In this document: positions 20,880-29,707 of the stretch, piece after piece | Numbering within the stretch: position 1 is the stretch's first letter | Layout of the letters: each line of letters starts with the position of its first letter | Source: Paraburkholderia lycopersici | Lineage (GTDB): Bacteria; Pseudomonadota; Gammaproteobacteria; Burkholderiales; Burkholderiaceae | Length of the DNA: 64,000 nt | Assembly: GCF_900096975.1 (NCBI RefSeq) | Contig: NZ_FMYQ01000001.1 | Coordinates: forward strand, 248,001 to 312,000 | Reading direction: 5' to 3' | Notes under the pieces: generated by a model | What the model was told of the DNA's origin: nothing | Databases searched by the model: none | Seen by the model: only the letters and a program-made list of their open reading frames with translations | Translations under genes and position numbers: made by a program

Positions 20880-21293
20880 ATGACCCCACCCCGCCCCGCC
20901 GGCGTGCCGTGGCTGACACCGTATCTGACGGTGCGCGATGCGCGCGCCGCGCTGGCCTTTTACGAGGCGGCCTTCGGCTTCGCGGTGCGCGATAGCGTGG
21001 AGGACGACGGAGCGCTCATGCACGTGGAGATGACCTACCACGATCAGTTGATCGTCATGTTCGCGCCGGAGGGCGCTTTCGGTTCGACGGCGCGCACGCC
21101 CAAAAGCGCCCAGACCATCGCGCCGCAATCGTTTTATCTGTACGTCGACGATGTCGATGCGGTTCATGCGCGGGCGATCGAAGCTGGCGCCAAATCGCTG
21201 AGCGAGCCGCAGGATCAGTTCTGGGGAGACCGTTTCGCGCAGGTCGAAGACCTCGACGGTTACCGCTGGGCGCTTGCGCGCCACCTGTCCTGA
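20880..21293 (+). CDS. VOC (glyoxalase/bleomycin resistance) superfamily protein
   Basis: A 137-residue protein with paired beta-alpha-beta-beta-beta modules: VPWLTPYLTVRDARAALAFY in the first and QSFYLYVDDVDAVHARAIEA in the second, ending DRFAQVEDLDGYRWALARHL. This PhnB-like VOC family includes metal-dependent enzymes and stress proteins, but the reaction is not predictable. The start at MTPPRPAG has GGAGA upstream. It sits just before rsmE with a 19-bp gap and may be co-transcribed. Confidence 0.8.
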   Translation: MTPPRPAGVPWLTPYLTVRDARAALAFYEAAFGFAVRDSVEDDGALMHVEMTYHDQLIVMFAPEGAFGSTARTPKSAQTIAPQSFYLYVDDVDAVHARAIEAGAKSLSEPQDQFWGDRFAQVEDLDGYRWALARHLS

Positions 21294-21312
21294 ATCAATG
21301 AGAAAGAGTCCC

Positions 21313-22053
21313 ATGCCCCGTTTTTTCGTCGGCAGTTCACTGCAATCCGACGAGGTCGTCACCCTTCCCGAAGAGGTCACGCGCCATATCCAGGTGCTGC
21401 GCCTGCAGCGCGGCGACAGCATCGCGCTGTTCAACGGCCTTGGCGGCGAATACGGCGCCGAGATACTCGAAATGGAGCGCCGCGACACGCGGGTGCGCGT
21501 AGGCCAGCACCGCGACACCGAGGCCGAACCGCCTTACCGGCTCACCCTGGCGCAAGGTATTGCGGGCAGCGACAAGATGGACTGGCTGATCGAAAAGGCC
21601 GTCGAGCTGGGCGCGACGAAATTCGCGCCGCTCACCACGTCGCGCAGCGTCGTGCGCCTCTCGGGCGACCGTGCCGTGCGCCGCCAGGCGCACTGGCAGC
21701 GCATCGTGCAGGCCGCATGCGAACAGTGCGGGCGCAACCGCCTGCCCGAAGTCGCGCCCTCACGCGAAATTGTCGCCTGGCTCGGCTCCCTGCCCAGGCG
21801 CCCCGGCGAAGGCGAATTGCGCTTGCTGCTCTCGCCGCGCGCAAATGTCCCGTTCTCGACACTTCCGGCCGAGCCGCCCACGGGAGAAGTGACCGTGCTG
21901 ATCGGGCCGGAAGGCGGGCTCTCGCCGTCCGAAGAAGCCGCTGCGCTCGACCAGGGCTTCATCGCCGTGGGGCTTGGGCCGCGTGTGCTGCGCACCGAAA
22001 CGGCGGGCATCGCCGTGCTGGCGGCGCTCGCCGCGCGCTGGGGTGGCTGGTGA
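21313..22053 (+). CDS. rsmE: 16S rRNA (uracil-1498-N3)-methyltransferase
   Basis: A 246-residue SPOUT-class methyltransferase that modifies U1498 of 16S rRNA. It has the N-terminal PUA-like region (MPRFFVGSSLQSDEVVTLPE; VTRHIQVLRLQRGDSIALFN) and the C-terminal knot with EVTVLIGPEGGLSPSEE and LGPRVLRTETAGIAVLAALA. An alternative ATG five codons upstream (21298) is possible; the chosen one matches family N-termini. Ends at a terminator shared with the convergent barstar gene. Confidence 0.93.
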   Translation: MPRFFVGSSLQSDEVVTLPEEVTRHIQVLRLQRGDSIALFNGLGGEYGAEILEMERRDTRVRVGQHRDTEAEPPYRLTLAQGIAGSDKMDWLIEKAVELGATKFAPLTTSRSVVRLSGDRAVRRQAHWQRIVQAACEQCGRNRLPEVAPSREIVAWLGSLPRRPGEGELRLLLSPRANVPFSTLPAEPPTGEVTVLIGPEGGLSPSEEAAALDQGFIAVGLGPRVLRTETAGIAVLAALAARWGGW

Positions 22054-22083
22054 GCGTAGCGGAAGCAGCGGGTAAAAGTGACA

Positions 22084-22110
22084 AAGCCCGCCGGAAGGCG
22101 GGCTTGCGGT
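22084..22110. terminator. Terminator after rsmE (convergent with barstar gene)
   Basis: Perfect 9-bp stem AAGCCCGCC / GGCGGGCTT with a GGAA loop, followed after GCGG by TTTT on the plus strand. Confidence 0.75.
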
Positions 22111-22147
22111 TTTCTGTCGCATACGCGCGACGCGGTGCCGGCAAACG

Positions 22148-22705
22148 TCAGGCGAACGAATAAAAAACCCGGAACGGCACCTTGCGTTCGGCCCAGTATT
22201 CCGACGCTTCGCGGAACACGTCGAGCAGCGTCTCGCGGCCGTCCTTGTCGAACTTCTGTGCGATCGGCAGTCCCTCGAGCACGATCACGAAACCCGGCTG
22301 CTCGCCGGCCTTCTGCACGAGATCGGTCAGACAGTCGTACAAACCATCGTAGTTCTTGCCGAAATGCTTCGGAAACAGAAACGATGTGGCAATAGTTTCG
22401 AGCACTTCCTGCCTGGTTTGCGCATTCGCGCAAAACGCGTAGAGGAAATGCTGCTGCAGCCGCTGGGCTTCGTCCGCGAGATCCTGAACGCGAAACGCCC
22501 GGATCGACTGGACAATATTCGGCCGCACGGTCGAAAACAGGCTCATGGCCCCCTCGTTCGATGAAAGCGCCGCCTCGCTCTGGCGCGCCTCGCTGTCTTG
22601 CTTCAACTGCATGACGCGCTGGAACAGGTTGCCCTCCCCGGACGCGAACAGATCGCTCGCGACCCGCGGGTCGTGCGCGTAAACGTTATCGCTCATACCG
22701 CTCAT
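22148..22705 (-). CDS. Barstar-like ribonuclease inhibitor (extended N-terminus)
   Basis: A 185-residue protein whose C-terminal 90 residues match the barstar family: FPKHFGKNYDGLYDCLTDLV and FVIVLEGLPIAQKFDKDGRE are typical. Barstars bind and block the active site of barnase-like ribonucleases in the cytoplasm. The first 90 residues (SDLFASGEGNLFQRVMQLKQ and onward) are an extension absent from Bacillus barstar. The preceding ribonuclease gene ends 7 nt before this ATG, so the two are translationally coupled and this is its likely immunity protein. A second in-frame ATG three codons later, or a TTG overlapping the upstream stop, are possible starts. Confidence 0.85.
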   Translation of the reverse strand: MSGMSDNVYAHDPRVASDLFASGEGNLFQRVMQLKQDSEARQSEAALSSNEGAMSLFSTVRPNIVQSIRAFRVQDLADEAQRLQQHFLYAFCANAQTRQEVLETIATSFLFPKHFGKNYDGLYDCLTDLVQKAGEQPGFVIVLEGLPIAQKFDKDGRETLLDVFREASEYWAERKVPFRVFYSFA

Positions 22706-22712
22706 CCCGGTG

Positions 22713-23153
22713 TCAATCAATAATTCGCCTGAAACTGGCGTAGTGGTCGTCGGAGTAGTAACAATTGTCGGTCTGCTTGCGTGGGCCGCCGCATACGATG
22801 CGTTTCGCGCCGCGGTTGTGCGCGCCTCGCGTTGGCACGGTGTACTCGTGATAGTAGCCCCGCCGGTGCGGCGGCAATATCCGCTCGAAATTACCGAATA
22901 CGACGCCGTCCTTCTCGTAAGGGAACGGGCCGCCCGCCGCGATCAGGCTCAACGTGTTGACCGCCTCGCGCGGCAATTCGTTGACCGAAATGCTGCCGAC
23001 CGAAGTACCCGCCCCTTCCGGCAGGCTCGTACGCGCCTGCCCGCTGCCTGCCGCAAGTGCGACGATTGCGACGATTGCGACGAGCGCCACCGCCGCGGCG
23101 CGCCGCAAGCCCGACAAACTGCCGCCGAAACAATGGGTTAGACGAGGCGCCAT
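22713..23153 (-). CDS. Secreted guanyl-specific ribonuclease (RNase Sa / N1-T1 family)
   Basis: A 146-residue exported ribonuclease. Residues 1-40 form a signal peptide (basic start, then AAAVALVAIVAIVALAAGSG, cleavage near QA40). The mature domain matches microbial RNase Sa/barnase: YHEYTVPTRGAHNRGAKRIV and DDHYASFRRIID hold the expected catalytic Glu103, Arg118 and His137; Cys121 and Cys131 may pair. Such enzymes cleave RNA after guanine. It is the first gene of a two-gene unit with the barstar-like inhibitor. It could be a nutrient-scavenging nuclease or a toxin against competitors; the sequence alone does not say. Confidence 0.87.
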   Translation of the reverse strand: MAPRLTHCFGGSLSGLRRAAAVALVAIVAIVALAAGSGQARTSLPEGAGTSVGSISVNELPREAVNTLSLIAAGGPFPYEKDGVVFGNFERILPPHRRGYYHEYTVPTRGAHNRGAKRIVCGGPRKQTDNCYYSDDHYASFRRIID

Positions 23154-23343
23154 CAACTGGTTCCCGCTTCTCGGGTTACGCGTTCGACGACCATGAAAGG
23201 TGTAAGGGTATCGCTAATGATGCCTGGAAGCAACGCTCACCAGGCGATGGCGATTTGGATTCAACCTCGGATGACGGTCAAGCGGGTAAATTTTACAACC
23301 CCGTTTTGCCGCCTAAAAACCGAACCGAAGGCCGACCTGAATG

Positions 23344-23379
23344 AAAAACGGCGCGCTCGCCAGGGAGCGCGCCGTTTTT
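23344..23379 (-). terminator. maeB terminator
   Basis: Perfect 15-bp inverted repeat (AAAAACGGCGCGCTC and its complement) around a 6-nt loop, with a U-run on the minus strand 45 nt past the maeB stop. Confidence 0.85.
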
Positions 23380-23424
23380 CGGGTGAACGTCACACCGGCA
23401 TTGCGGCGCGCTGCACGAGTCCGC

Positions 23425-25719
23425 TCAACGCGACGCGTTGACATCGGCGACGAGCAGCGCCGTCATGTTGACGATGCGGCGCACCGTGGCAGAAGCCGTC
23501 AGCACGTGCACGGGCCTGGCCGCGCCCAGCAGGATCGGCCCGATAGCGATATTGTTGCCGGCCGCAGTCTTGAGCAGATTGTACGAAATATTTGCCGCGT
23601 CGATGTTCGGCATGACGAGCAGATTCGCCTCGCCTTCGAGCGTCGACTCGGGCAAGACTTCCTTGCGCAGGTTCGCGTCGATTGCCACGTCGCCGTGCAT
23701 TTCACCGTCCACGTCGAGGTCCGGCGCGCGCTCCTTGAGAATCTCGAGCAAATCGCGCATTTTCTGCGCGGAAGGCGCGTTGCTCGAACCGAAGTTCGAG
23801 TGCGAACAGAGCGCGATCTTCGGCTCGATACCGAAGCGGCGCACTTCCTCCGCGGCCATGATCGTGATTTCGGCGAGCTGCTCGGGCGTCGGGTCGACGT
23901 TCACGTGCGTGTCGACCACGAAAATCTGGCGATTCGGCAGCACAAGCGCGTTCATCGCCGCGTAGACGTTACAGCCTGGCTTCTTGCCGATCACCTGGTC
24001 GATGAAGTGCAGATGGCGGTGCGTCGTGCTGACGGTACCGCAGATCATGCCGTCGGCCTCGCCCTTCTCCACGAGCATCGAGCCGATCAGCGTGGTGCGG
24101 CGGCGCATTTCGAGCTTCGCCATCTGAGCCGTGATGCCCTTGCGCGCCATCAGCTTGGCGTAGCTCTGCCAGAATTCGCGGTAGCGCGGATCGTGGTCCG
24201 TATTGACGACCGAGTAGTCCTGGCCCGCGATGAGACGCAGGCCATAGCGCGCGATGCGCTGCTCGATCACCGCCGGACGGCCGATCAGGATCGGCTTGGC
24301 GAGCTTTTCGTCGACCGCGATCTGCACCGCGCGCAGGATGCGCTCCTCCTCGCCCTCGGCGAACACGATGCGCTTTTTCTCCGGCTCCACGGCGCGCGCG
24401 AGCTGGAAGATCGGCTTCATGGTCGTGCCGCTGTGATAGACGAACTGCTGGAGATGCTGCTCGTAGGCGTCCATGTCCTCGATCGGACGGGTCGCGACGC
24501 CCGAGTCCACGGCCGCCTGGGCCACGGCCGGCGCGATCTTCACGATCAGGCGCGGGTCGAAGGGCTTCGGAATCAGGTATTCAGCCCCGAATTGCAGATC
24601 CTGGATGCCGTAGGCCGCGGCCACGACATCGCTCTGCTCCTGGCGCGCCAGTTCCGCAATCGCGTTCACAGCCGCGATTTCCATCTCGCGCGTGATGGTG
24701 GTCGCGCCCACGTCGAGCGCGCCGCGGAAAATAAACGGGAAGCAGAGGACGTTGTTCACCTGGTTCGGGTAGTCCGTGCGGCCCGTGGCGAGCACGGCGT
24801 CCGGACGCACTTCGAGCGCGAGTTCCGGCAGGATTTCCGGCGTGGGGTTCGCGAGCGCGAGAATGAGCGGCTTCGCGGCCATTTGCCTGACCATGTCCTG
24901 CTTGAGCACGCCGCCCGCGGAAAGGCCGAGGAAAATGTCCGCGCCTTCGATCACCTCGCCGAGCGTACGCGCGTTGGTTTCGCGCGCGAAACGCTCCTTG
25001 ACCGGGTCCATCAGCTCGACGCGGCCCTTGTAGACCACGCCCGCGAGGTCGGTCACGACGATGTTTTCGAGCGGCAGCCCAAGATCGACGAGCAGGTCCA
25101 GACACGCGAGCGCGGCCGCGCCGGCGCCCGAGGCGACGAGCTTCACGTCCTTGATGTCCTTGCCCACGACCTTCAGACCGTTCGTGAACGCGGCCGCCAC
25201 CACGATGGCCGTGCCGTGCTGGTCGTCGTGGAAGACCGGAATTTTCATGCGCTTGCGCGCTTCGCGCTCGACAATGAAGCACTCCGGCGCCTTGATGTCT
25301 TCGAGATTGATGCCGCCGAAGGTCGGCTCGAGCGCGGCGATCACCTCGACGAGCTTGTGCGGGTCCGTTTCGTTGAGCTCGATGTCGAACACGTCGATGC
25401 CCGCGAACTTCTTGAAGAGCACCGCCTTGCCTTCCATCACGGGCTTCGAGGCGAGCGGCCCGATGTTGCCGAGGCCAAGTACCGCCGTGCCGTTCGACAC
25501 GACGCCCACGAGGTTGCTGCGCGCCGTGAAGCGCGCGGCGTTGAGCGGATTCTCGACGATCGCCTCGCATGCGAACGCCACGCCCGGCGAGTACGCGAGC
25601 GAGAGATCGCGCTGGTTGATCATCTGCTTGGTCGGCGCAATCGCGATCTTTCCCGGCGTGGGGAACTCGTGATAATCGAGGGCGGCTTCGCGAAGCTTGG
25701 TCGTGGCGGGATTCGTCAT
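23425..25719 (-). CDS. maeB: NADP-dependent malic enzyme with phosphotransacetylase-like domain
   Basis: A 764-residue fusion enzyme that decarboxylates malate to pyruvate with NADP+. Residues 1-430 are the malic enzyme part ([59 protein letters not shown]). Residues about 435-764 resemble phosphate acetyltransferase ([39 protein letters not shown]) and are usually regulatory and inactive in MaeB. The start [20 protein letters not shown] fits the family. It supplies pyruvate and NADPH during growth on organic acids, in keeping with the dctA system elsewhere in the window. Confidence 0.95.
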   Translation of the reverse strand: MTNPATTKLREAALDYHEFPTPGKIAIAPTKQMINQRDLSLAYSPGVAFACEAIVENPLNAARFTARSNLVGVVSNGTAVLGLGNIGPLASKPVMEGKAVLFKKFAGIDVFDIELNETDPHKLVEVIAALEPTFGGINLEDIKAPECFIVEREARKRMKIPVFHDDQHGTAIVVAAAFTNGLKVVGKDIKDVKLVASGAGAAALACLDLLVDLGLPLENIVVTDLAGVVYKGRVELMDPVKERFARETNARTLGEVIEGADIFLGLSAGGVLKQDMVRQMAAKPLILALANPTPEILPELALEVRPDAVLATGRTDYPNQVNNVLCFPFIFRGALDVGATTITREMEIAAVNAIAELARQEQSDVVAAAYGIQDLQFGAEYLIPKPFDPRLIVKIAPAVAQAAVDSGVATRPIEDMDAYEQHLQQFVYHSGTTMKPIFQLARAVEPEKKRIVFAEGEEERILRAVQIAVDEKLAKPILIGRPAVIEQRIARYGLRLIAGQDYSVVNTDHDPRYREFWQSYAKLMARKGITAQMAKLEMRRRTTLIGSMLVEKGEADGMICGTVSTTHRHLHFIDQVIGKKPGCNVYAAMNALVLPNRQIFVVDTHVNVDPTPEQLAEITIMAAEEVRRFGIEPKIALCSHSNFGSSNAPSAQKMRDLLEILKERAPDLDVDGEMHGDVAIDANLRKEVLPESTLEGEANLLVMPNIDAANISYNLLKTAAGNNIAIGPILLGAARPVHVLTASATVRRIVNMTALLVADVNASR

Positions 25720-25904
25720 GAGAGGCGGGGCGTTGGTGCAGATTAGAATAACAACTCGAACGCTGATTCGAAGGCATTGTAGCGCCAATCGTCGACGGCA
25801 CTCCTCGCAATGCGGACGCGGCTGCCGCGACCGCAACGAGGGGAATGCCGCGCCTGCGCGCTCTTCGCCGCATCGGCTACGCCAATCGTCATAGACCTTA
25901 CGTC

Positions 25905-26912
25905 ATGCTTTCCGAGTTCTCCCTGATCGACCGATATTTCGCACGGCGCGCGCGCGCGAACACGCGCCGCGCCGCGCTCGGCATCGGCGACGACTGCGCG
26001 CTCATCGCGCCCGCCGCCGGCGAAATGCTGGCCGTTTCCACGGACATGCTGGTGGAAGGCCGCCACTTTTTCCCCGATATCGATCCGCATGCGCTCGGCC
26101 ACAAGGCGCTCGCCGTCAATCTGTCGGACCTCGCCGCGATGGGCGCCCAGCCGCTGGGCTTCACGCTTGCGTTCGCGCTTCCCAGGCCCGAAGAGGACTG
26201 GCTCGCCGCCTTCAGCGCGGGCCTCTTCGAGCTGGCCGACCGCTTCGGCTGCGAGCTGATCGGCGGCGACACGACCGCCGGCCCCCTCAACCTGTGCCTG
26301 ACGATATTCGGTTCGGTACCTCCAGGCGCGGCACTTCGGCGCGACGCCGCGCAGGCCGGCGACGACATCTGGATCTCTGGCACGCCCGGCGATGCGCGCG
26401 CGGGCCTCGGCATGATGCGCGGCGACTGGCCGATCAGGCAGATGACGCAGATGAGCGGGGAGGACGCCGCGCACTTGCGCCGCGCGCTCGAATACCCGGA
26501 GCCGCGCGTGGCGCTCGGGCTCGCGCTGCGCGGCGTCGCGCACGCGGCGCTCGACGTCTCGGACGGCCTTGCCGGCGACTTGCGCCACATTCTGCAGCGC
26601 TCGAACCTCGCAGCGACGATCGACGTGGACGCGCTGCCGCGCTCGCCCGCGCTCGCGCGCCTGCCGCGCGACGTGCAACTGCAATGCGCGCTCGCCGGCG
26701 GCGACGACTACGAGCTGTGCTTCACCGCGGCGCCGGCTCGACGCCAGGCGGTCGAGGCGGCGGCGCAACAGGCCGGCGCGCGCGTCACGCGCATCGGTAC
26801 AATGAATTCCCTCACTTCGCCGCGAGCGGCCCCCGAGATCGCCTGGCGCGACGCCGCGGGCACGCCGCTCACCCTGACGTTGCAAGGTTTCGATCACTTC
26901 CATGCAGACTGA
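25905..26912 (+). CDS. thiL: Thiamine-monophosphate kinase
   Basis: A 335-residue PurM/ThiL-fold kinase making thiamine diphosphate from thiamine monophosphate. It contains the N-terminal ALGIGDDCALIAPAAGEMLA, the metal-binding VSTDMLVEGRHFFP, LIGGDTTAGPLNLCLTIFGS and AHAALDVSDGLAGDLRHILQ. I start at MLSEFSLIDRYFARRAR; upstream in-frame sequence lacks family similarity. It overlaps pgpA by 11 bp, so the two are translationally linked. Divergent from maeB. Confidence 0.94.
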   Translation: MLSEFSLIDRYFARRARANTRRAALGIGDDCALIAPAAGEMLAVSTDMLVEGRHFFPDIDPHALGHKALAVNLSDLAAMGAQPLGFTLAFALPRPEEDWLAAFSAGLFELADRFGCELIGGDTTAGPLNLCLTIFGSVPPGAALRRDAAQAGDDIWISGTPGDARAGLGMMRGDWPIRQMTQMSGEDAAHLRRALEYPEPRVALGLALRGVAHAALDVSDGLAGDLRHILQRSNLAATIDVDALPRSPALARLPRDVQLQCALAGGDDYELCFTAAPARRQAVEAAAQQAGARVTRIGTMNSLTSPRAAPEIAWRDAAGTPLTLTLQGFDHFHAD

Positions 26913-27477
26913 CCGCACGCCCTCGCCCGCCGACAATCTCGCGCCGGCCGGGCACCCGGCAAGCCCGGCGCCCGGTCCGGCCGCGCCGGGCGGCCCGCGC
27001 CGCGCCGACGCGCCGTTCATGCTCACGCACCCGCTGCACGTCGTTTCGCTCGGCTTCGGCTCGGGCCTCTCGCGTCTCGCGCCCGGCACGGCCGGCACGC
27101 TGTTCGCGTGGGCCGCGTTCGAAGTCCTCAACCGCCACCTCACCGTGACCGAGTGGGGGCTGCTCATCGTCGTGGGCTTTTTTGCCGGTATCGGTATCAC
27201 CGGGTTCACGGCGAGAAAGCTGCGCGTGGAAGACCCGTCGGCCATCGTCTGGGACGAGATCGTCGCGTTCTGGCTCGTGCTGCTCATGATCACGCCCGTC
27301 GATTTCGAAGGCCGGCTGTGGGCCTTCGTCATTTTCCGGTTCTTCGACATGGTGAAGCCGCCGCCCATCCGCTATTTCGACCGGCGCTTCAAAAGCGGCC
27401 TCGGCATCATGCTCGACGACATGGTCGCCGCGTTTTTCACGCTGCTCGTCATCGCACTCTGGCGCATGTCGGTTTAA
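26902..27477 (+). CDS. pgpA: Phosphatidylglycerophosphatase A
   Basis: A 191-residue inner-membrane phosphatase producing phosphatidylglycerol. After a Pro/Ala-rich cytoplasmic start it has the PgpA core: GFGSGLSRLAPGTAGTLFAW, VWDEIVAFWLVLLMITP and FRFFDMVKPPPIRYFDRRFK, with three to four membrane helices. The 40-residue N-terminal extension is longer than in E. coli. Starts inside the end of thiL and is followed by pncC. Confidence 0.93.
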   Translation: MQTDRTPSPADNLAPAGHPASPAPGPAAPGGPRRADAPFMLTHPLHVVSLGFGSGLSRLAPGTAGTLFAWAAFEVLNRHLTVTEWGLLIVVGFFAGIGITGFTARKLRVEDPSAIVWDEIVAFWLVLLMITPVDFEGRLWAFVIFRFFDMVKPPPIRYFDRRFKSGLGIMLDDMVAAFFTLLVIALWRMSV

Positions 27478-27520
27478 CCTCAACTGGCCGCCAGTTCGCC
27501 ACTTCAACGGATTGTCCGCA

Positions 27521-28021
27521 ATGCCTACCGATTCCGTCGTCCACCAACTCGCCATCCGCGTCGGCAACAAGCTGCGCGACGGGCGGCTCATGCTCGCCAC
27601 CGCCGAGTCCTGCACCGGCGGCATGGTCGCCACCGCCATCACCGACATTTCGGGCAGCAGCGGCTGGTTCGAGCGCGGCTTCGTCACGTATTCGAATCAG
27701 GCGAAGTCCGAGATGATCGGCGTGCCGCCCGAGCTCATCGAAAAGCATGGCGCGGTGAGCGAGCCCGTCGCGCGCGCGATGGCCGAAGGCGCGCTGCGCA
27801 ACAGCCGGGCACAAGTTTCGCTGGCCATCACCGGCGTTGCCGGTCCGGGCGGCGGCACGCCGGAGAAACCGGTCGGCATGGTGTCGTTCGGCTGGAGCAA
27901 CCGGCTGCATACAAGCGTCGAGACGCTCGTCTTCAAGGGCGACCGCGAGCAGATCCGCGTGCAGGCCGCCGCGCACGCGCTGCGCGGGTTGCTTGCGCTC
28001 ATCGACGAACAGGAACGCTAA
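27521..28021 (+). CDS. pncC: Nicotinamide-nucleotide amidohydrolase (CinA C-terminal type)
   Basis: A 166-residue single-domain CinA-C protein that deamidates NMN to nicotinic acid mononucleotide in pyridine nucleotide recycling. Signatures are LMLATAESCTGGMVATAITD with the catalytic Ser, and LAITGVAGPGGGTPEKPVGM. The ATG is preferred to a TTG three codons earlier. Third gene of the thiL-pgpA-pncC unit. Confidence 0.92.
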   Translation: MPTDSVVHQLAIRVGNKLRDGRLMLATAESCTGGMVATAITDISGSSGWFERGFVTYSNQAKSEMIGVPPELIEKHGAVSEPVARAMAEGALRNSRAQVSLAITGVAGPGGGTPEKPVGMVSFGWSNRLHTSVETLVFKGDREQIRVQAAAHALRGLLALIDEQER

Positions 28022-28086
28022 AACTGGCCCTCGCCCCGTTCGAGCGCCGGACGGGACCGGCCGAAACCAGTACGGAGGCGCACGCC

Positions 28087-28629
28087 ATGGCAACCGCGAA
28101 CACCGCAGTCGAAGAGCTGATCCGCCGATTCGGGCTCGAACCGCACCCCGAAGGCGGCTACTACAGCGAGACCTATCGCGCCGACAAGCTGGTGCGCCGC
28201 GACGGCGCCGCGGATACCGAGGGCACGCGCGCGGCCTCGACGGCCATCTATTTCCTGCTCGCCGACGGCGCCTATTCGGCATGGCACCGCATTCGCTCCG
28301 ACGAGCTCTGGCACTTCTACGCGGGTTCGCCCATCGAGATCCATTCGATCGACGAGCGCGGCGTGCTGTCCACGCGCAAGCTAGGCCATGCGCTGGATCA
28401 TCCGGGCACGGTGTTCCAGGCCGTGGTGCCGGCTGGCCACTGGTTCGCGGCGCGCTGCTGCGATCCGTCCACCTATGCGCTGGTGGGCTGCACGGTCGCG
28501 CCGGGCTTCGAGTTCAGCGAGTTCGAGATCGCCGACGTCGAGGCGCTCGCGCAAAAGTATCCGCTGCATCGCTCGATCATCGAGCTGCTGCGCAAGCCGG
28601 CTTCGGTGGCGGCCGCCAAAAAGGATTGA
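28087..28629 (+). CDS. Cupin-fold protein of the DUF985 family
   Basis: A 180-residue cytoplasmic cupin. The family pattern is clear: EELIRRFGLEPHPEGGYYSE, STAIYFLLADGAYSAWHRIR, DELWHFYAGSPIEIHSIDE and WFAARCCDPSTYALVGCTVA. No enzymatic function has been settled for this family as far as I know; sugar isomerase-like cupins are its structural relatives. It lies between pncC and the convergent pyrF. Confidence 0.8.
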   Translation: MATANTAVEELIRRFGLEPHPEGGYYSETYRADKLVRRDGAADTEGTRAASTAIYFLLADGAYSAWHRIRSDELWHFYAGSPIEIHSIDERGVLSTRKLGHALDHPGTVFQAVVPAGHWFAARCCDPSTYALVGCTVAPGFEFSEFEIADVEALAQKYPLHRSIIELLRKPASVAAAKKD

Positions 28630-28690
28630 GCCGCGCCGCCACGACGACAGGCGGCGGCAGCGCCGGCCGCCGGAACGACGCGTCGCCCGG

Positions 28691-29506
28691 TCAGCGATAG
28701 AGGTTGATGCGCTCGCGCGTTTCCCTGGCGGCCGTTGCGGCCGCCTGCGCGTAATCCTCGCCCTTGCTCGCGTAGATGATCGCGCGCGAGGAGTTGATGA
28801 GCATGCCCGTGCCGTTCGCGGTGCGGCCCGCCTTCACGGTGGCTTCGACGTCGCCGCCCTGCGCACCGATGCCCGGGATCAGCAGCGGCATGTCGCCCAC
28901 GATCGCCCGGACGCTGGCGATTTCGTTCGGAAACGTCGCGCCCACGACGAGGCCGAGTTCGCCGCTCGCATTCCACTTTTGCGCCGCAAGCGAGGCCACG
29001 ATCTGGTAGAGCGGCTTGCCGTCGACCGTCAGGAACTGCAGGTCCGAACCGCCGGGGTTCGACGTGCGGCACAGCACGATCACGCCCTTGCCCGCGTGCG
29101 CGAGCCACGGCTCGATAGAATCGAAGCCCATGTACGGATTGACCGTCACCGCGTCGGCCTTGAAGCGTTCGAACGCTTCGCGCGCGTACTGTTCGGCGGT
29201 GCTGCCGATGTCGCCGCGCTTGGCGTCGAGGATCACGGGCAGGCCCGGGTGCTTTTCGTGGATGTGCGCGATGAGCGCTTCGAGCTGGTCTTCCGCGCGC
29301 TGGGCCGCGAAGTAGGCGATCTGCGGCTTGTACGAGCATGCGTAGGGCGCGGTCGCGTCGACGATGTCGCGGCAGAACTCGAAAATCGCGTCGCTGCGGC
29401 CAGCCAGCGCGGCGGGAAATTTCGTCGGCTCGGGGTCGAGGCCCACGCACAGCAGCGAGCCGGTGCGCTGCCAGGCGGCGCCGAGGGTCTGGGTGAAGGA
29501 AGTCAT
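28691..29506 (-). CDS. pyrF: Orotidine 5'-phosphate decarboxylase (long type)
   Basis: A 271-residue decarboxylase that makes UMP, the last step of de novo pyrimidine synthesis. It is the longer bacterial subtype: [20 protein letters not shown] near the start, catalytic [20 protein letters not shown], and [20 protein letters not shown] late in the barrel. Start [13 protein letters not shown] is the family start. Convergent with the cupin gene. Confidence 0.95.
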   Translation of the reverse strand: MTSFTQTLGAAWQRTGSLLCVGLDPEPTKFPAALAGRSDAIFEFCRDIVDATAPYACSYKPQIAYFAAQRAEDQLEALIAHIHEKHPGLPVILDAKRGDIGSTAEQYAREAFERFKADAVTVNPYMGFDSIEPWLAHAGKGVIVLCRTSNPGGSDLQFLTVDGKPLYQIVASLAAQKWNASGELGLVVGATFPNEIASVRAIVGDMPLLIPGIGAQGGDVEATVKAGRTANGTGMLINSSRAIIYASKGEDYAQAAATAARETRERINLYR

Positions 29507-29560
29507 GGTGGAGACTCGCGGTGAGCCGGTGTGGGAAACGGCGCGTATTTTACCCGGCCC

Positions 29561-29620
29561 GGGATACGGTCGCGGGATACGGTCGGGCCGCGCAGGTCGG
29601 GCCGCGCGAGTCGGGCCGCG
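29561..29620. repeat. Short direct repeats upstream of pyrF
   Basis: GGGATACGGTCG occurs twice (29561, 29574), then GTCGGGCCGCGC occurs twice (29582, 29596) with a third, one-base-shorter copy (29610). The stretch lies between galM and pyrF and is non-coding; slippage is likely. Confidence 0.75.
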
Positions 29621-29707
29621 ATTACGGCAGCACGAGGTGCGCCCCCCGCCTGGCGGCGCCCCCGGAATCGGCCGGCGGATGAAACCGGCGCGAAGCGCCG
29701 GCGCGCC

